From Candidatus Geothermocultor quzhuomuensis (GTDB taxonomy: Bacteria; Actinomycetota; Aquicultoria; Geothermocultorales; Geothermocultoraceae), in assembly GCA_015711795.1 (NCBI GenBank), contig JACVJC010000002.1:58115-122114 (forward strand): a stretch of 64,000 nt of DNA, read 5' to 3'. Position 1 is the stretch's first letter. Each line of letters opens with the position of its first letter. The position numbers and the translations under genes were made by a program. Below the pieces are notes generated by a model, which saw nothing but the letters and a program-made list of their open reading frames with translations, made no database searches and was not told the origin of the DNA. Positions 9,274 through 18,043 of this stretch are shown here, piece by piece.

Positions 9274-10464
9274 ATGAGATCTCAACTTTTCAAAAGAGCT
9301 ATTATTATTGTTCTTGATAGTCTTGGCGTTGGTGAGCTACCCGATGCTTATTTGTATGGTGACGAGGGAAGCAATACTTTAGCTAACACAGCAGCGGCTG
9401 TTGGGGGTCTTAATTTACCTAATTTCCAGCGACTTGGACTGGGCAATATCGTTAAGGTTAAGGGTGTCTCTTCAGCTAGCCGGCCCTTGGCTTGTTATGG
9501 AAAAATGGCTGAAAAATCAGCTGGTAAGGATACTACAACTGGACATTGGGAGATGATGGGTCTTTATCTTGAGAAGCCCTTTCCTACTTATCCTAACGGC
9601 TTTCCTCCTCGAATAATTGAAGCTTTTGAAAAGAAAATTAAAACTAAAATTTTAGGTAATAAACCAGCCTCAGGGACGGAAATTATCCAAGAGTTAGGAG
9701 AAGAGCATTTGATAACGGGTTATCCAATTGTTTATACCTCAGCTGATAGTGTCTTCCAAGTTGCAGCACATGAGGAAGTTGTTCCGGTTAAAAAACTTTA
9801 TAGGATTTGCCAAATGGCAAGAGAGATTTTAAAGGGAGAAGATGCAGTAGGAAGGGTTATTGCTCGGCCCTTTATTGGTCAACCTGGCAGTTTTTCTCGA
9901 ACTGAAAGGAGAAAAGACTTTTCTCTTCCTCCACCTTCAAAAACTGCTCTTGATTATGCTCATGAAAATGGTATACCTGTCATGGGTGTTGGGAAAATAG
10001 GACAAATTTTTGTCGGAAGGGGAATCAGTAAAACTTTTCATATTACTAATAACCAGGAAGGGCTTATTAAAACAATCGATTTAATGAAAAAAATTAAGAG
10101 GGGAATCGTTTTTACTAATCTGGTTGATTTCGATATGCTTTGGGGCCATCGAAATGACCCTCAGGCTTATGCTAAAGGCTTGGAAGAAGTTGATAGCTTT
10201 CTTCCTCAAATATTTAATATTTTAAGGCAGGATGATGTTTTGTTCTTCACCGCTGACCATGGTTGCGACCCAACGACTAAAAGTACAGACCACTCTCGTG
10301 AGTATGTTCCTCTTTTAGTTCTAGGCTTGAGAATTCGTCAAGGGGTAAATTTAGGAATCCGTCAAACATTTTCTGATTTAGGAAAGACTTTATCGGAACT
10401 TCTCGGCTTTGAAGCAAAAATCGAGGGGAAAAGCTTTGCTTCAGAGATTTTAAAGCAACCTTAA
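9274..10464 (+). CDS. deoB: Phosphopentomutase
   Basis: Interconverts (deoxy)ribose-1-phosphate and (deoxy)ribose-5-phosphate, joining nucleoside breakdown to central metabolism. An alkaline-phosphatase-superfamily enzyme of 396 aa, the usual length. Metal-site motifs are [13 protein letters not shown] at the N terminus, the phosphothreonine region [27 protein letters not shown], and [20 protein letters not shown]. Begins 3 bases after xerD. The pyrimidine-nucleoside phosphorylase at 13.3 kb makes its substrate. The stop codon shares TTAA with the stop of the opposing histidine kinase gene. Confidence 0.96.
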   Translation: MRSQLFKRAIIIVLDSLGVGELPDAYLYGDEGSNTLANTAAAVGGLNLPNFQRLGLGNIVKVKGVSSASRPLACYGKMAEKSAGKDTTTGHWEMMGLYLEKPFPTYPNGFPPRIIEAFEKKIKTKILGNKPASGTEIIQELGEEHLITGYPIVYTSADSVFQVAAHEEVVPVKKLYRICQMAREILKGEDAVGRVIARPFIGQPGSFSRTERRKDFSLPPPSKTALDYAHENGIPVMGVGKIGQIFVGRGISKTFHITNNQEGLIKTIDLMKKIKRGIVFTNLVDFDMLWGHRNDPQAYAKGLEEVDSFLPQIFNILRQDDVLFFTADHGCDPTTKSTDHSREYVPLLVLGLRIRQGVNLGIRQTFSDLGKTLSELLGFEAKIEGKSFASEILKQP

Positions 10465-12401
10465 ACTTTTATGGGTATATCGAGCTTTATTTTTGTTCCC
10501 TTACCTGATTGGCTTTCAATAGTTATTTTCCCCCCGATAATACTTGCTCTTTCTTCCATGGCTAGCAAGCCATAGTGACCAGGAGCTTTCCTAATTACTT
10601 TTTTATCAAATCCAATTCCATCATCTCTGATTTCAAGCTTTAGCTTATCTTTATTAGTAAAGAACTTAATCCAAACTTGGCTTGCTTTTGAGTGCTTGAG
10701 AATGTTTATAAGAGCTTCTTGGATAATTCGGAAAAGATTAATTTCCATCTCTTTATTTAAAGAAGGGATTTTTTGGGGGAATTCAAAGTTGAATTTTATT
10801 TTTGAACTTGCAAAGTGAAGATTAACTATCTTTTTTATTGCTTCAACAAGTCCGAAATCGGGCTGGCGAACTGGCTCAAGCTGAGTGAGTAGGTCTCGTC
10901 CTTGCCTAATACTCGATTGAAGAATTTCTATCAACCTATTTCTTCGACTTAAAGTTTTTTGGTTGAGTTGCGAAAGGTCAAGAGATTGAAGAAAGTATGT
11001 AGTGGCAACGAGACTTTGAATTAAATCATCATGAATATCAGCAGCGAGCATAAGACGTTCTCTTTCCCTTGTTTTAATAATATTTTTAGTCAGTTCTCTT
11101 ATTTTATTCCTTTCAATTTTCAGTGCTTTTAGGGTTGCTCTGAGTTCTTTTTCTACTTTTCTTCGCGAAATACTAGAGACGATAATTTCCCCAACGGTCC
11201 GGAGGCAATCAATATCTTCTTTTGTCCAGCTTCGAACTTTTTTAGTTGTTGCTAAGCCAATGAAGCCGTAAAGTTTATCATTGAGGTAGAGTGGGGTGGC
11301 TAAAAAAGCTTTAACATTAAGAGACTTAATCATCTTTTTTCCCCAAAAGGCTTCCAGCGGCAACTTTTTGGTATCAGAAATAACAATATTTTCTTTTCTT
11401 TGAAGCTTTGACACCAGCCAGGGAAAGTTTTCCAGTTTTATCGGTGGGATTTTTTTCTTTTCTTTCTTTTCCCTGTGAGAAGTCCAAAGGTGGGTATTGT
11501 GTAGTTGTTTGCTGTCTTCTTTGAACTGAAAGAAATAACATAGATCAGCATCAAAGAGTTTTCCAAGATAAGAAAGGGCTCTTTTTATACCTAGGTCAAT
11601 TTCTTGGAGTTGGATAAACTCGCTTGAGATTTTACTGATAACTCTTTCTACCTCCAAATAGTGGTGGAGTTTTTCTTCATCCTCTTTACGCTTGGTAATA
11701 TCTTGAACTAATTCAATTACTGAAACGACATTTCCCCTTTCATCCTTAAGGGGGGTGGTTGTAACTTCAAAGAAACGAATTGTTTTACCAGTTGGTGTTT
11801 TGGTAATTGCTGAGTAGACTTTGCCATCTTTAAAAGTTTTAATTGTCGGGCAATATGAGCAAATCTTTTTTCGAGGCGGATCGTTAAAAGATTGATAACA
11901 AATGGGCTGGCTAGCTAAATCGATTTTTGGAAACCATTCTTTCATTTGGCGGTTCATATCAAGAATTTTCATTCCTTGCCCGATGATGCTAATCCCAAAG
12001 TTTATATTATCTTGAATTTTTTGGAGCTTATCCCGCTCTAAGCGAAGAAGATTTTCTAACTCTTTTTCAGCAGTTATATCTTTGACCTTGTGAACTGCTA
12101 ATTCAATTTCTCCTTTTTTGTCAAAAATGGGATAGACTTCAACTCTTAAGTACCGTCCGAGATTTTCAGCATAAAATTCGAGACTTTCACTCTTTTTGCT
12201 CTTAAGCATTTGCTTAAAAGAACAATTTGGGACTGGTTTATCACTTTGGTGGAAGAGACGGTAAAAAGTTTCTCCGATAATTTTTTCTTTAGGTATGCCA
12301 AGAAGGGAAGCGGTAGCTGAATTGGTTACAAGAATATGAAAATCGGAATCGGTGAGAAAGATACTTTCATCAATTACTTCGAAGATTTTCTCCCAAACCA
12401 T
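10461..12401 (-). CDS. PAS-PAS-GAF sensor histidine kinase (NarX/DegS type)
   Basis: Apparently soluble 646-aa kinase of the HisKA_3 class that normally partners NarL-type response regulators. Order: PAS (about 5-115), PAS (about 120-245), GAF (about 255-410), coiled coil, HisKA_3 with phospho-acceptor His near residue 457 ([13 protein letters not shown]), then HATPase_c (N box [36 protein letters not shown]). The second PAS contains [19 protein letters not shown], a Cys cluster ending in CxxC that could bind metal or sense redox state. No membrane segments. No adjacent regulator; the LuxR-type regulator at 48.2 kb is equally orphan and a plausible partner (inference). Three copies of a 15-bp repeat lie just upstream. 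Confidence 0.9.
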   Translation of the reverse strand: MVWEKIFEVIDESIFLTDSDFHILVTNSATASLLGIPKEKIIGETFYRLFHQSDKPVPNCSFKQMLKSKKSESLEFYAENLGRYLRVEVYPIFDKKGEIELAVHKVKDITAEKELENLLRLERDKLQKIQDNINFGISIIGQGMKILDMNRQMKEWFPKIDLASQPICYQSFNDPPRKKICSYCPTIKTFKDGKVYSAITKTPTGKTIRFFEVTTTPLKDERGNVVSVIELVQDITKRKEDEEKLHHYLEVERVISKISSEFIQLQEIDLGIKRALSYLGKLFDADLCYFFQFKEDSKQLHNTHLWTSHREKKEKKKIPPIKLENFPWLVSKLQRKENIVISDTKKLPLEAFWGKKMIKSLNVKAFLATPLYLNDKLYGFIGLATTKKVRSWTKEDIDCLRTVGEIIVSSISRRKVEKELRATLKALKIERNKIRELTKNIIKTRERERLMLAADIHDDLIQSLVATTYFLQSLDLSQLNQKTLSRRNRLIEILQSSIRQGRDLLTQLEPVRQPDFGLVEAIKKIVNLHFASSKIKFNFEFPQKIPSLNKEMEINLFRIIQEALINILKHSKASQVWIKFFTNKDKLKLEIRDDGIGFDKKVIRKAPGHYGLLAMEERASIIGGKITIESQSGKGTKIKLDIPIKV

Positions 12402-12432
12402 TCTAACTACTCTCTAAATTTATCATATTTTA

Positions 12433-12483
12433 CTTATCAAAGTAAGTCTTATCAAAGTAAGTTTTCCGCTTATCAAAGTAAGT
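12433..12483. repeat. Three copies of a 15-bp partly palindromic repeat
   Basis: CTTATCAAAGTAAGT occurs at 12433-12447, 12448-12462 and 12469-12483: two in direct tandem, the third one helical turn further (21 bases start to start). Each copy is an inverted repeat (CTTA-tcaaag-TAAG; the first extends to ACTTA/TAAGT). They begin 32 bases upstream of the histidine kinase start and also precede the divergent cwb2 remnant, which suits operator sites. Replication slippage is the alternative. Confidence 0.6.
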
Positions 12484-12584
12484 TTTCCTCAAAAGAGGAA
12501 TTTTGCTAAAAATAAAGAACGAAATTCAAAATTTACTCGCCTTAAAAAGTGATGATTTATAAGGGAACTTTCTGGAATTATGCC

Positions 12585-12612
12585 TTGACATTAAATGATG
12601 ATAAGATAGTTA
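12585..12612 (+). promoter_or_regulatory. Promoter upstream of broken cwb2 gene
   Basis: Consensus TTGACA, 16-base spacer, TAGTTA, followed at 12642-12651 by AAGGGGGTGA, one mismatch from the full anti-Shine-Dalgarno complement. The expression signals look intact although the gene behind them is damaged. Confidence 0.45.
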
Positions 12613-12656
12613 GTAAATGAAAACAGGCTTATTTTGAGAGAAAGGGGGTGAAGGGG

Positions 12657-13045
12657 ATAAAAAAGGACTTTGCTTTTTTCTGATCATCTCTTTAGCTTCC
12701 TTAAATCTTTCAGTAACTGTTAGTGGAACTACTACTCAAATAGTAGAAAACAATCGAATTGAGATAGCCATTGGGATTTCCAAGGAGACATTTACTAACA
12801 CTGATTCAGCTACTTATGTTGTTTTGGCTTGTTTCAATGCCTTTCCTGATGCTTTAGCTGGCGGTCCTTTTAGCAGCCAAGAAAACGCATCGTTACTTTT
12901 AACCCAGCCGTCAAATATTCCTTCAGTGGTCAGTAATTATTTTACTTCTCTTGGCTATAGTGGCAATGCTCCTCCTAAGCTTTATATCTTGGGTGGCGGA
13001 GATTACTATGATTTCTTATATAGCCAAGGTCCTGGTTGCTCATAA
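12657..13045 (+). pseudogene. Truncated cell-wall-binding repeat 2 protein, start codon lost
   Basis: The frame shown by the track from 12824 is open back to 12638. It encodes a signal-peptide-like stretch (KKGLCFFLIISLASLNLSV) followed by the start of one cwb2 repeat (NRIEIAIGISKETF...FPDALAGGPF...LYILGGGDYYDF). There is no start codon where the Shine-Dalgarno sequence AAGGGGGTGA predicts one. The DNA reads GGGGATAAAAAAGGA, exactly what ATG AAA AAA GGA would become after losing the G of ATG. The protein also stops after about one repeat, whereas intact relatives carry three (compare the gene at 32.8-34.5 kb). The start lesion could be a sequencing deletion. The short C terminus argues for a true remnant or a tiny one-repeat protein. 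Confidence 0.6.
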
Positions 13046-13183
13046 CCGATTGAAGCATAGAAGAAAATTAAGCTAAGGTTTAGTCTTAAATTAAGCAATT
13101 TAAAAACTTTTAACTTTACATAAACTTAAACTGAATTGTTTACAAGTCACAAAACGCAACTTAGAAGTGATGTTTAGATTGCC

Positions 13184-13215
13184 TCTTGCCTGCCTGTCGG
13201 CTGACAGGGCAAAGA
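13184..13215. repeat. Strong imperfect hairpin before nucleoside phosphorylase gene
   Basis: CCTGTC-ggct-GACAGG with outer CTCTTGCC/GGCAAAGAG pairing. No T-run follows, so it is not an obvious terminator. Similar CTGTC/GACAG sequences occur near 15.68 kb and 24.75-24.87 kb, so it may belong to a small dispersed palindromic repeat family. Confidence 0.4.
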
Positions 13216-13270
13216 GGAGTTTACTAACTTGCTTTCTGAACTTACTCTAAGCCATTCTAAAGGTGTAAAA

Positions 13271-14575
13271 ATGCGAGCATATGAAATTATTGCTAAGAAA
13301 CGAGACAATTTTCCCTTGAGTTATGAGGAGATTAACTTTATGATTCAGGGCTTTGTTGAGGGAAAAATCCCTGACTATCAAATGGCTGCTTTCTTGATGG
13401 CAGTTTTTATTCGTGGTTTAAGCCTTGAAGAACTTGTTAACTTGACTAGTTCGATGGTTTCTTCTGGTAAAACCATCGATTTAACTTTAGTTAAAGGAGT
13501 TAAAGTTGACAAACACAGCACAGGTGGTATTGGCGATAAAACCACCTTAGTTGTTGCTCCTCTTGTTGCTTCCTGCGGTCTCAAGGTAGCTAAACTTACT
13601 GGGAGAGCCTTAGGTCATACTGGTGGAACTATCGATAAGCTTCATTCAATTCCAGGTTTACGGACTGACCTTTCAACTGAAGAGTTTATTAATCAAGTTA
13701 ATCAAATTGGTATAGCTTTGTCTGAAGCGACCGAAGATATTGCCCCAGCCGATAAAAAAATTTACTCTTTGAGAGATTTAACGGCCACTGTATCTTCTAT
13801 CCCTCTCATTGCTTCCAGTGTTATGAGTAAGAAAATAGCTGGCGGAGCTGATAAAATTGTCATTGATGTCAAGTGCGGCTCAGGTGCCTTTATGAAGTCG
13901 CTTGAAGAAGCGGAAGAGTTAGCTCAGATTCTTGTTTTAATTGGGAAAAAAATGGAAAGAGAAACTCACGCTCTCATTACCAATATGGATGAACCTTTAG
14001 GTAAGGGAGTAGGAAATGCTCTCGAAGTAAAAGAAGCAATTGAGACTCTTAAGGGGAAAGGCCCCCCTGATCTTACTCAACTCTCTCTTCAAATAGCTTC
14101 TGAAATGCTGATATTAGGTGGAATTGCTTCTAATCAAGAAGAAGCTCAAGATATTCTCACTCAAAATATTATAACGGGCAAAGCAATTAAAAAGTTAGAA
14201 GAAATGATAAAATTTCAAAATGGTGATCCTGAGGTTGTAAAATTTCCCGAAAAGCTCCCAACCGCCTCACTTATTTCTGAATTCCCTGCCTCAGAAGAAG
14301 GTTATCTAACTACTATTGATGCTGAGAAAGTTGGCTGGATAGTTCATGACCTTGGAGCTGGAAGAAAAAAAAAGGAAGATAAAATTGATTACTCTGTGGG
14401 GTTAGTTTTTCATAAAAAAGTCGGTGATTATCTTAAGAAAGGTGACTTAATTGCTGAAATTCATGCTAATACTTATGAATCACTTGATTTGGCTGATACT
14501 AGGTTAGGGGAAGCAATTGTTATTAGCTCTCATAAACCTGCTCCAAAACCTCTTGTTTACAAGATTATCAAATAA
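13271..14575 (+). CDS. pdp: Pyrimidine-nucleoside (thymidine) phosphorylase
   Basis: Cleaves thymidine, uridine or deoxyuridine with phosphate to base plus (deoxy)ribose-1-phosphate, which DeoB then isomerises. Family signatures: KVDKHSTGGIGDKTTL (phosphate site), LTGRALGHTGGTIDKL, DVKCGSGAFMK, and the C-terminal lid domain. The track begins at TTG 13229. ATG 13271, five bases after AAAGGTG, gives a 434-aa protein of standard PdP length starting MRAYEIIAKKRD, so that start is preferred. Monocistronic between the cwb2 remnant and cysK. PdP or DeoA cannot be fully separated by eye; length and N terminus favour the Gram-positive PdP type. Confidence 0.93.
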   Translation: MRAYEIIAKKRDNFPLSYEEINFMIQGFVEGKIPDYQMAAFLMAVFIRGLSLEELVNLTSSMVSSGKTIDLTLVKGVKVDKHSTGGIGDKTTLVVAPLVASCGLKVAKLTGRALGHTGGTIDKLHSIPGLRTDLSTEEFINQVNQIGIALSEATEDIAPADKKIYSLRDLTATVSSIPLIASSVMSKKIAGGADKIVIDVKCGSGAFMKSLEEAEELAQILVLIGKKMERETHALITNMDEPLGKGVGNALEVKEAIETLKGKGPPDLTQLSLQIASEMLILGGIASNQEEAQDILTQNIITGKAIKKLEEMIKFQNGDPEVVKFPEKLPTASLISEFPASEEGYLTTIDAEKVGWIVHDLGAGRKKKEDKIDYSVGLVFHKKVGDYLKKGDLIAEIHANTYESLDLADTRLGEAIVISSHKPAPKPLVYKIIK

Positions 14576-14686
14576 AAATTGCTCTATCATGGTAGGTAAA
14601 TTTCAAGTGAGAGCATTATCAAAACATAAACCTTGATGTTTCCTTGGAAATGAGGTATAAGAAAGAAAATTTTAAGAAAGGGAAAT

Positions 14687-15577
14687 ATGAGTAAAATTTT
14701 AGATACTATTGGAAAAACACCAGTTGTTGAAATCACTAAGTTAAATCCCAATCCTAAGGTAAAAATCTTGGCTAAACTTGAAGGATTCAATCCAGCTGGT
14801 TCAGTTAAGGATAGAATTTGCCTCTATATGATTAAATATGCTGAAAAAGAAGGAAAATTGACCAAAGATAAAATAATTCTTGAAGCAACCAGTGGAAATA
14901 CAGGAATTGGTTTGGCAATGGTTGGAGCAATTAAAGGTTACACTGTTCAAGTAGTTATGCCTGAAACAATGAGTGAAGAGAAGAAAACAATTCTTAGAGC
15001 ATTTGGAGTTTGTATTATTTTAACACCAGGCGAAAAAGGGATGAGTGGAGCAATTGAGCGGGTAAAGGAACTTGCTAAAAATACCAAAAGGTATTTTGTT
15101 CCTAATCAATTTGAAAATCCTTACAATGTTTTAGCTCACTATGAAACAACTGGAAAAGAAATTCTTGAACAAGTAGGTAAGGTTGATGTCTTTGTGGCAG
15201 GAATTGGAACTGGTGGAACCATTACTGGAGTAGGACGACGCTTAAAAGAAGTTTATCCCCAAACAAAAGTTGTTGGTGTCGAACCTAAGCAAGGTTCAAA
15301 GATACAAGGACTAAGAAATCTTTTAGATTATACACCCCCCATTATCGATTTAAACCTAATCGATGAGAGAGTTATTGTCGAGGATGAATCGGCATTTGAG
15401 ATGACTAGAGAACTAACTAAGCGCGAAGGAATTTTTGTTGGCATTTCTTCAGGTGCTGCTATGGTTGAAGCTTATCGCCAAGCTAGTCTTTTAAAAGAAG
15501 GGGTTGTTTTAGTTATTTTTCCTGATCGAGGGGATAAATATTTAAGCACTGAATTATTTAGTGAACCATCTATTTAG
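14687..15577 (+). CDS. cysK: Cysteine synthase (O-acetylserine sulfhydrylase)
   Basis: PLP enzyme making cysteine from O-acetylserine and sulfide. The PLP lysine lies in FNPAGSVKDRI (residues about 32-42), the substrate loop is EATSGNTGIGLAM, the PLP phosphate loop GIGTGGTITGVGR, and the C-terminal serine loop is GISSGAAMVEA. At 296 aa it is slightly shorter than E. coli CysK, similar to CysK/CysM of anaerobes. AAAGGG lies close before the ATG. No serine acetyltransferase is adjacent, so use of O-phosphoserine or another acceptor cannot be excluded. Confidence 0.9.
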   Translation: MSKILDTIGKTPVVEITKLNPNPKVKILAKLEGFNPAGSVKDRICLYMIKYAEKEGKLTKDKIILEATSGNTGIGLAMVGAIKGYTVQVVMPETMSEEKKTILRAFGVCIILTPGEKGMSGAIERVKELAKNTKRYFVPNQFENPYNVLAHYETTGKEILEQVGKVDVFVAGIGTGGTITGVGRRLKEVYPQTKVVGVEPKQGSKIQGLRNLLDYTPPIIDLNLIDERVIVEDESAFEMTRELTKREGIFVGISSGAAMVEAYRQASLLKEGVVLVIFPDRGDKYLSTELFSEPSI

Positions 15578-15751
15578 TCTGATAACTAATTGAAGAGCAT
15601 AAGAATCTTAAATTAAAACCCAACAACTTTTGAGGATTTGAGAAAGAAAAAAGTAAGCACCGCAGCTAATAAAGGATTACTGTCAGACAGGCATGATAAA
15701 ATTAAACTTCAAAAGCGAAAATTTTTAATCTATTAAAGGGTAAGTTCACAA

Positions 15752-16420
15752 ATGTTAGAACCAGTAGTAGTTAAGGCAACAACTCTAGAAGATGCTTGGT
15801 TTCAGCTGATAAAAGAGTGTGTTGAAAAAGGCTATGTTTACACTATTGACCAGGGAAGTTATGCTGGGCAAAAAAGGAAGCAGCTTTACTCTGCTCTAGT
15901 TCATATAAAGTATCCCTGGACTCGTCCCTTAGCTCCTCAAATGCCCCCAAGTTGTCCCATTAATCCCCCCACCACAGATGAGAAAATTGAGGAATATTTT
16001 TGTGAGTATTTGATGAACCCAAAACTTTTACCTAATGAAGAGTACCGCTATTCTACCTGGATTGTTCCTCAAGTCGAAGAAGCCATTAAAAAGTTTAAGA
16101 AACATGGTTTTGGCACCAATCAGTGCTGTATCAATGTGGGTGATAGTGAGTCGGCAAAGCTTGATGACCCTCCTTGTCTCCGAGTGATTGATATGAAAGT
16201 GGTTGAAGGTAAACTTCACTTTCATGTTCTATTCCGTTCCTGGGATTTATTTGCCGCTTTCCCTGAAAATATGGGAGGGTTGGAACTTTTAAAAGAATAT
16301 GTCGCTTCCGAAATCGGTGCTGAGAATGGAGAGTTAAATGCCTATAGCGCCGGCTTACACTTATATGACCATTTTTGGAAATTAGCCGACCTCCGCCTTG
16401 GAAAAACCAGTAGCGAGTAG
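15752..16420 (+). CDS. thyA: Thymidylate synthase, methanogen-type ThyA
   Basis: Folate-type thymidylate synthase fold making dTMP from dUMP. The catalytic Cys is in DDPPCLR (residue about 142). The downstream FRSWDLFAAFPENMGGL corresponds to the dUMP-binding RSxDxFLGxPFN segment of classical ThyA, and SAGLHLYDHFW to the late HxY motif. At 222 aa it is much shorter than bacterial ThyA (about 264 or more) and matches the short archaeal class (TIGR03283), for which the cofactor may be a methanopterin- or folate-type methylene carrier. ATG start. Lies near deoxynucleoside salvage genes but with its own spacing. Other candidates such as ThyX do not fit the motifs. Confidence 0.82.
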   Translation: MLEPVVVKATTLEDAWFQLIKECVEKGYVYTIDQGSYAGQKRKQLYSALVHIKYPWTRPLAPQMPPSCPINPPTTDEKIEEYFCEYLMNPKLLPNEEYRYSTWIVPQVEEAIKKFKKHGFGTNQCCINVGDSESAKLDDPPCLRVIDMKVVEGKLHFHVLFRSWDLFAAFPENMGGLELLKEYVASEIGAENGELNAYSAGLHLYDHFWKLADLRLGKTSSE

Positions 16421-16487
16421 CTTGGAGCGAGTATAAAGAAAAATTACAACGTTTTATCTTATTAATCGGTAATTTTGGACAAATGAG

Positions 16488-16910
16488 ATGAAGCAGGTAA
16501 AACAGCGAGTTTTATTTGTTTGTTATGGGAATACTTGCCGGAGCCCAATGGCTGAGGGTCTTGCTAAGAAAATACTTGGCAATTCTTACCACATTGAAAG
16601 CGCTGGACTAATCACTCCAAGCTGGGATAATGCAGCTGAAAATGCTATTAGAGTTATGAAGGAAGATTTCGGTATTGATATATCTTCTCATCGACCCAGG
16701 AATATTGCCAGTGTTAACCTTGAGGACTTTGACCGCATTGTTGCTCTGGATTTATATGTAGGTGAGAGACTCGAAAGAGACTATCCATTTATTCAGGAAA
16801 AACTAGTTACATGGGAAGTCGAAGACCCAATCGGTCAAGACATAGAAGTTTATAGAAGGTGTGCAAAAGCCATTGAAAAACTCTTGATGGAAATAAGTCT
16901 TAACATTTAG
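16488..16910 (+). CDS. Low-molecular-weight protein tyrosine phosphatase
   Basis: Cytoplasmic phosphatase with the P-loop CX5R near the N terminus (VCYGNTCRSPMAEGLA) and the general-acid DP motif late in the protein (WEVEDPIG). At 140 aa it is the standard LMW-PTP length. Related folds include arsenate reductase ArsC and arginine phosphatase YwlE; the extended GNTCRSPMAE loop with Thr resembles the YwlE-like group, but this is not decisive. No kinase or capsule genes are adjacent. Confidence 0.88.
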   Translation: MKQVKQRVLFVCYGNTCRSPMAEGLAKKILGNSYHIESAGLITPSWDNAAENAIRVMKEDFGIDISSHRPRNIASVNLEDFDRIVALDLYVGERLERDYPFIQEKLVTWEVEDPIGQDIEVYRRCAKAIEKLLMEISLNI

Positions 16911-17097
16911 TTTTATGGATAAGTTTGGAAACCACCATTTTTAACTGAAAGGTAGGCTAGGGACCCCGGCTTTGATTCTGCGACGAGCAAGGAAATTGCT
17001 GGTTACTTTTTTAGTTGATAAAAAGTGGTGTTTTAAATCTTGGGCTCATTTTGGGGAAGGATTAAGTGAAGGGTGATTGATGGATTAATGGGTTTGC

Positions 17098-17126
17098 TTG
17101 ACAATCTTACATTTGTTTTGTAACTT
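17098..17126 (+). promoter_or_regulatory. Promoter before orphan antitoxin gene
   Basis: TTGACA, 17-base spacer, TAACTT, about 33 bases before the ATG; GAGGAG at 17144 provides the ribosome site. Confidence 0.55.
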
Positions 17127-17159
17127 TAAATTGTAATATTAGTTTGAGGAGTTGAGTTA

Positions 17160-17321
17160 ATGATTAAAATCGTTAAAGGAGCAACACTCCGTGGCTACTT
17201 TAGCGATGTACTAAATGAGGTTTTAAAGGGCAGAGGTTATTTTATTGTAACCAAAAGAGGGCGCCCTGTATCTGCCTTGGTAAATCTTGATTTTTTAAGC
17301 TTTTACCGGATGGCCAATTGA
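17160..17321 (+). CDS. Phd/YefM-type antitoxin-like protein (orphan)
   Basis: A 53-aa ORF missed by the track because of its size. The sequence has the Phd/YefM pattern: N-terminal strand and helix (KGATLRGYFSDVLNEVL), then ...YFIVTKRGRPVSALVNLDF, the typical DNA-binding fold with the RGxPVxALV core. Such antitoxins neutralise RelE- or Doc-type toxins and repress their own promoters. It has a good promoter and ribosome site, but no toxin gene follows: the next gene is an unrelated SdpI-like membrane protein 32 bases downstream. It may be solitary, a regulator, or the remnant of a decayed module. The C terminus is shorter than in full-length family members, so the toxin-binding tail may be missing. 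Confidence 0.7.
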   Translation: MIKIVKGATLRGYFSDVLNEVLKGRGYFIVTKRGRPVSALVNLDFLSFYRMAN

Positions 17322-17353
17322 GCGGCAACTTAAAAATCTAATTAGCGTTAAAA

Positions 17354-17995
17354 ATGAATATGAGAAAAGCTGAGATTACTATCTTGTGCTTAGTTTTATT
17401 CTCTTTCCTGTTAGGTGTTTACTTTTATCCTCAAATGCCAGAAACAATGGCTTCTCATTGGAATGCTCAAGGAGAAGTAAATGGGTATATGTCTAAGTTC
17501 TGGGGATTGTTTTTGATGCCTCTTATTTTTCTCGGGCTTGCTTTGTTTTTCATTGCTATCCCCAGAATAGACCCATTAAAAGCAAATATTGAAAAGTTTA
17601 GAGAGTACTACGATCTTTTTATCATTTTGTTTTTTCTCTTCATGCTTGCCATTTACCTTCAAACAATTCTCTGGAGTTTGGGAATTAAAATAAGCCCTAA
17701 TGCCTTTTCCCCTGTTGGGCTTGGTGTCTTTTTTTTCTATACCGGTATTTTGCTGGAAAATGCCAAAAGAAACTGGTTTATCGGTTTTAGAACTCCTTGG
17801 ACTCTGAGCAGTGAGAAAGTGTGGGATAAAACTCATCAAATTGGTAGTAAACTCTTTAAGATTTCTGGCATAATCGCTTTCTTAGGAGTTTTTTTCCAAC
17901 CTCTTGCAGTTTATTTTGTTCTTATTCCAATTATTTCAGCCGTTACTTATCTAACTATTTATTCTTATCTTGAATATCAAAAAGAAGTACATTAA
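17354..17995 (+). CDS. DUF1648 / SdpI family membrane protein
   Basis: A 213-aa integral membrane protein. The N-terminal DUF1648 segment has one helix followed by MASHWNAQGEVNGYMSKF, a very characteristic motif. The C-terminal SdpI-like part carries NWFIGFRTPWTLSSEKVWDKTH. About six transmembrane helices. SdpI in Bacillus is the immunity protein against the SdpC killing factor and signals to a repressor; most family members have no proven role. No SdpC-like toxin or repressor is adjacent, so immunity function is not supported here. Confidence 0.85.
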   Translation: MNMRKAEITILCLVLFSFLLGVYFYPQMPETMASHWNAQGEVNGYMSKFWGLFLMPLIFLGLALFFIAIPRIDPLKANIEKFREYYDLFIILFFLFMLAIYLQTILWSLGIKISPNAFSPVGLGVFFFYTGILLENAKRNWFIGFRTPWTLSSEKVWDKTHQIGSKLFKISGIIAFLGVFFQPLAVYFVLIPIISAVTYLTIYSYLEYQKEVH

Positions 17996-18043
17996 TAAGG
18001 AAAAAGCTCTAAGATACTTTTAGCTTTCGATCTTAGGTGTGGT

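Noticed and set aside
12433-12483. CRISPR-like array
   Set aside because: Only three 15-bp repeats, two without any spacer, no cas genes; fits operator sites or slippage.
16911-17159. Possible small RNA between the phosphatase and antitoxin genes
   Set aside because: No stable stems or terminator found by eye; only the antitoxin promoter is supported.
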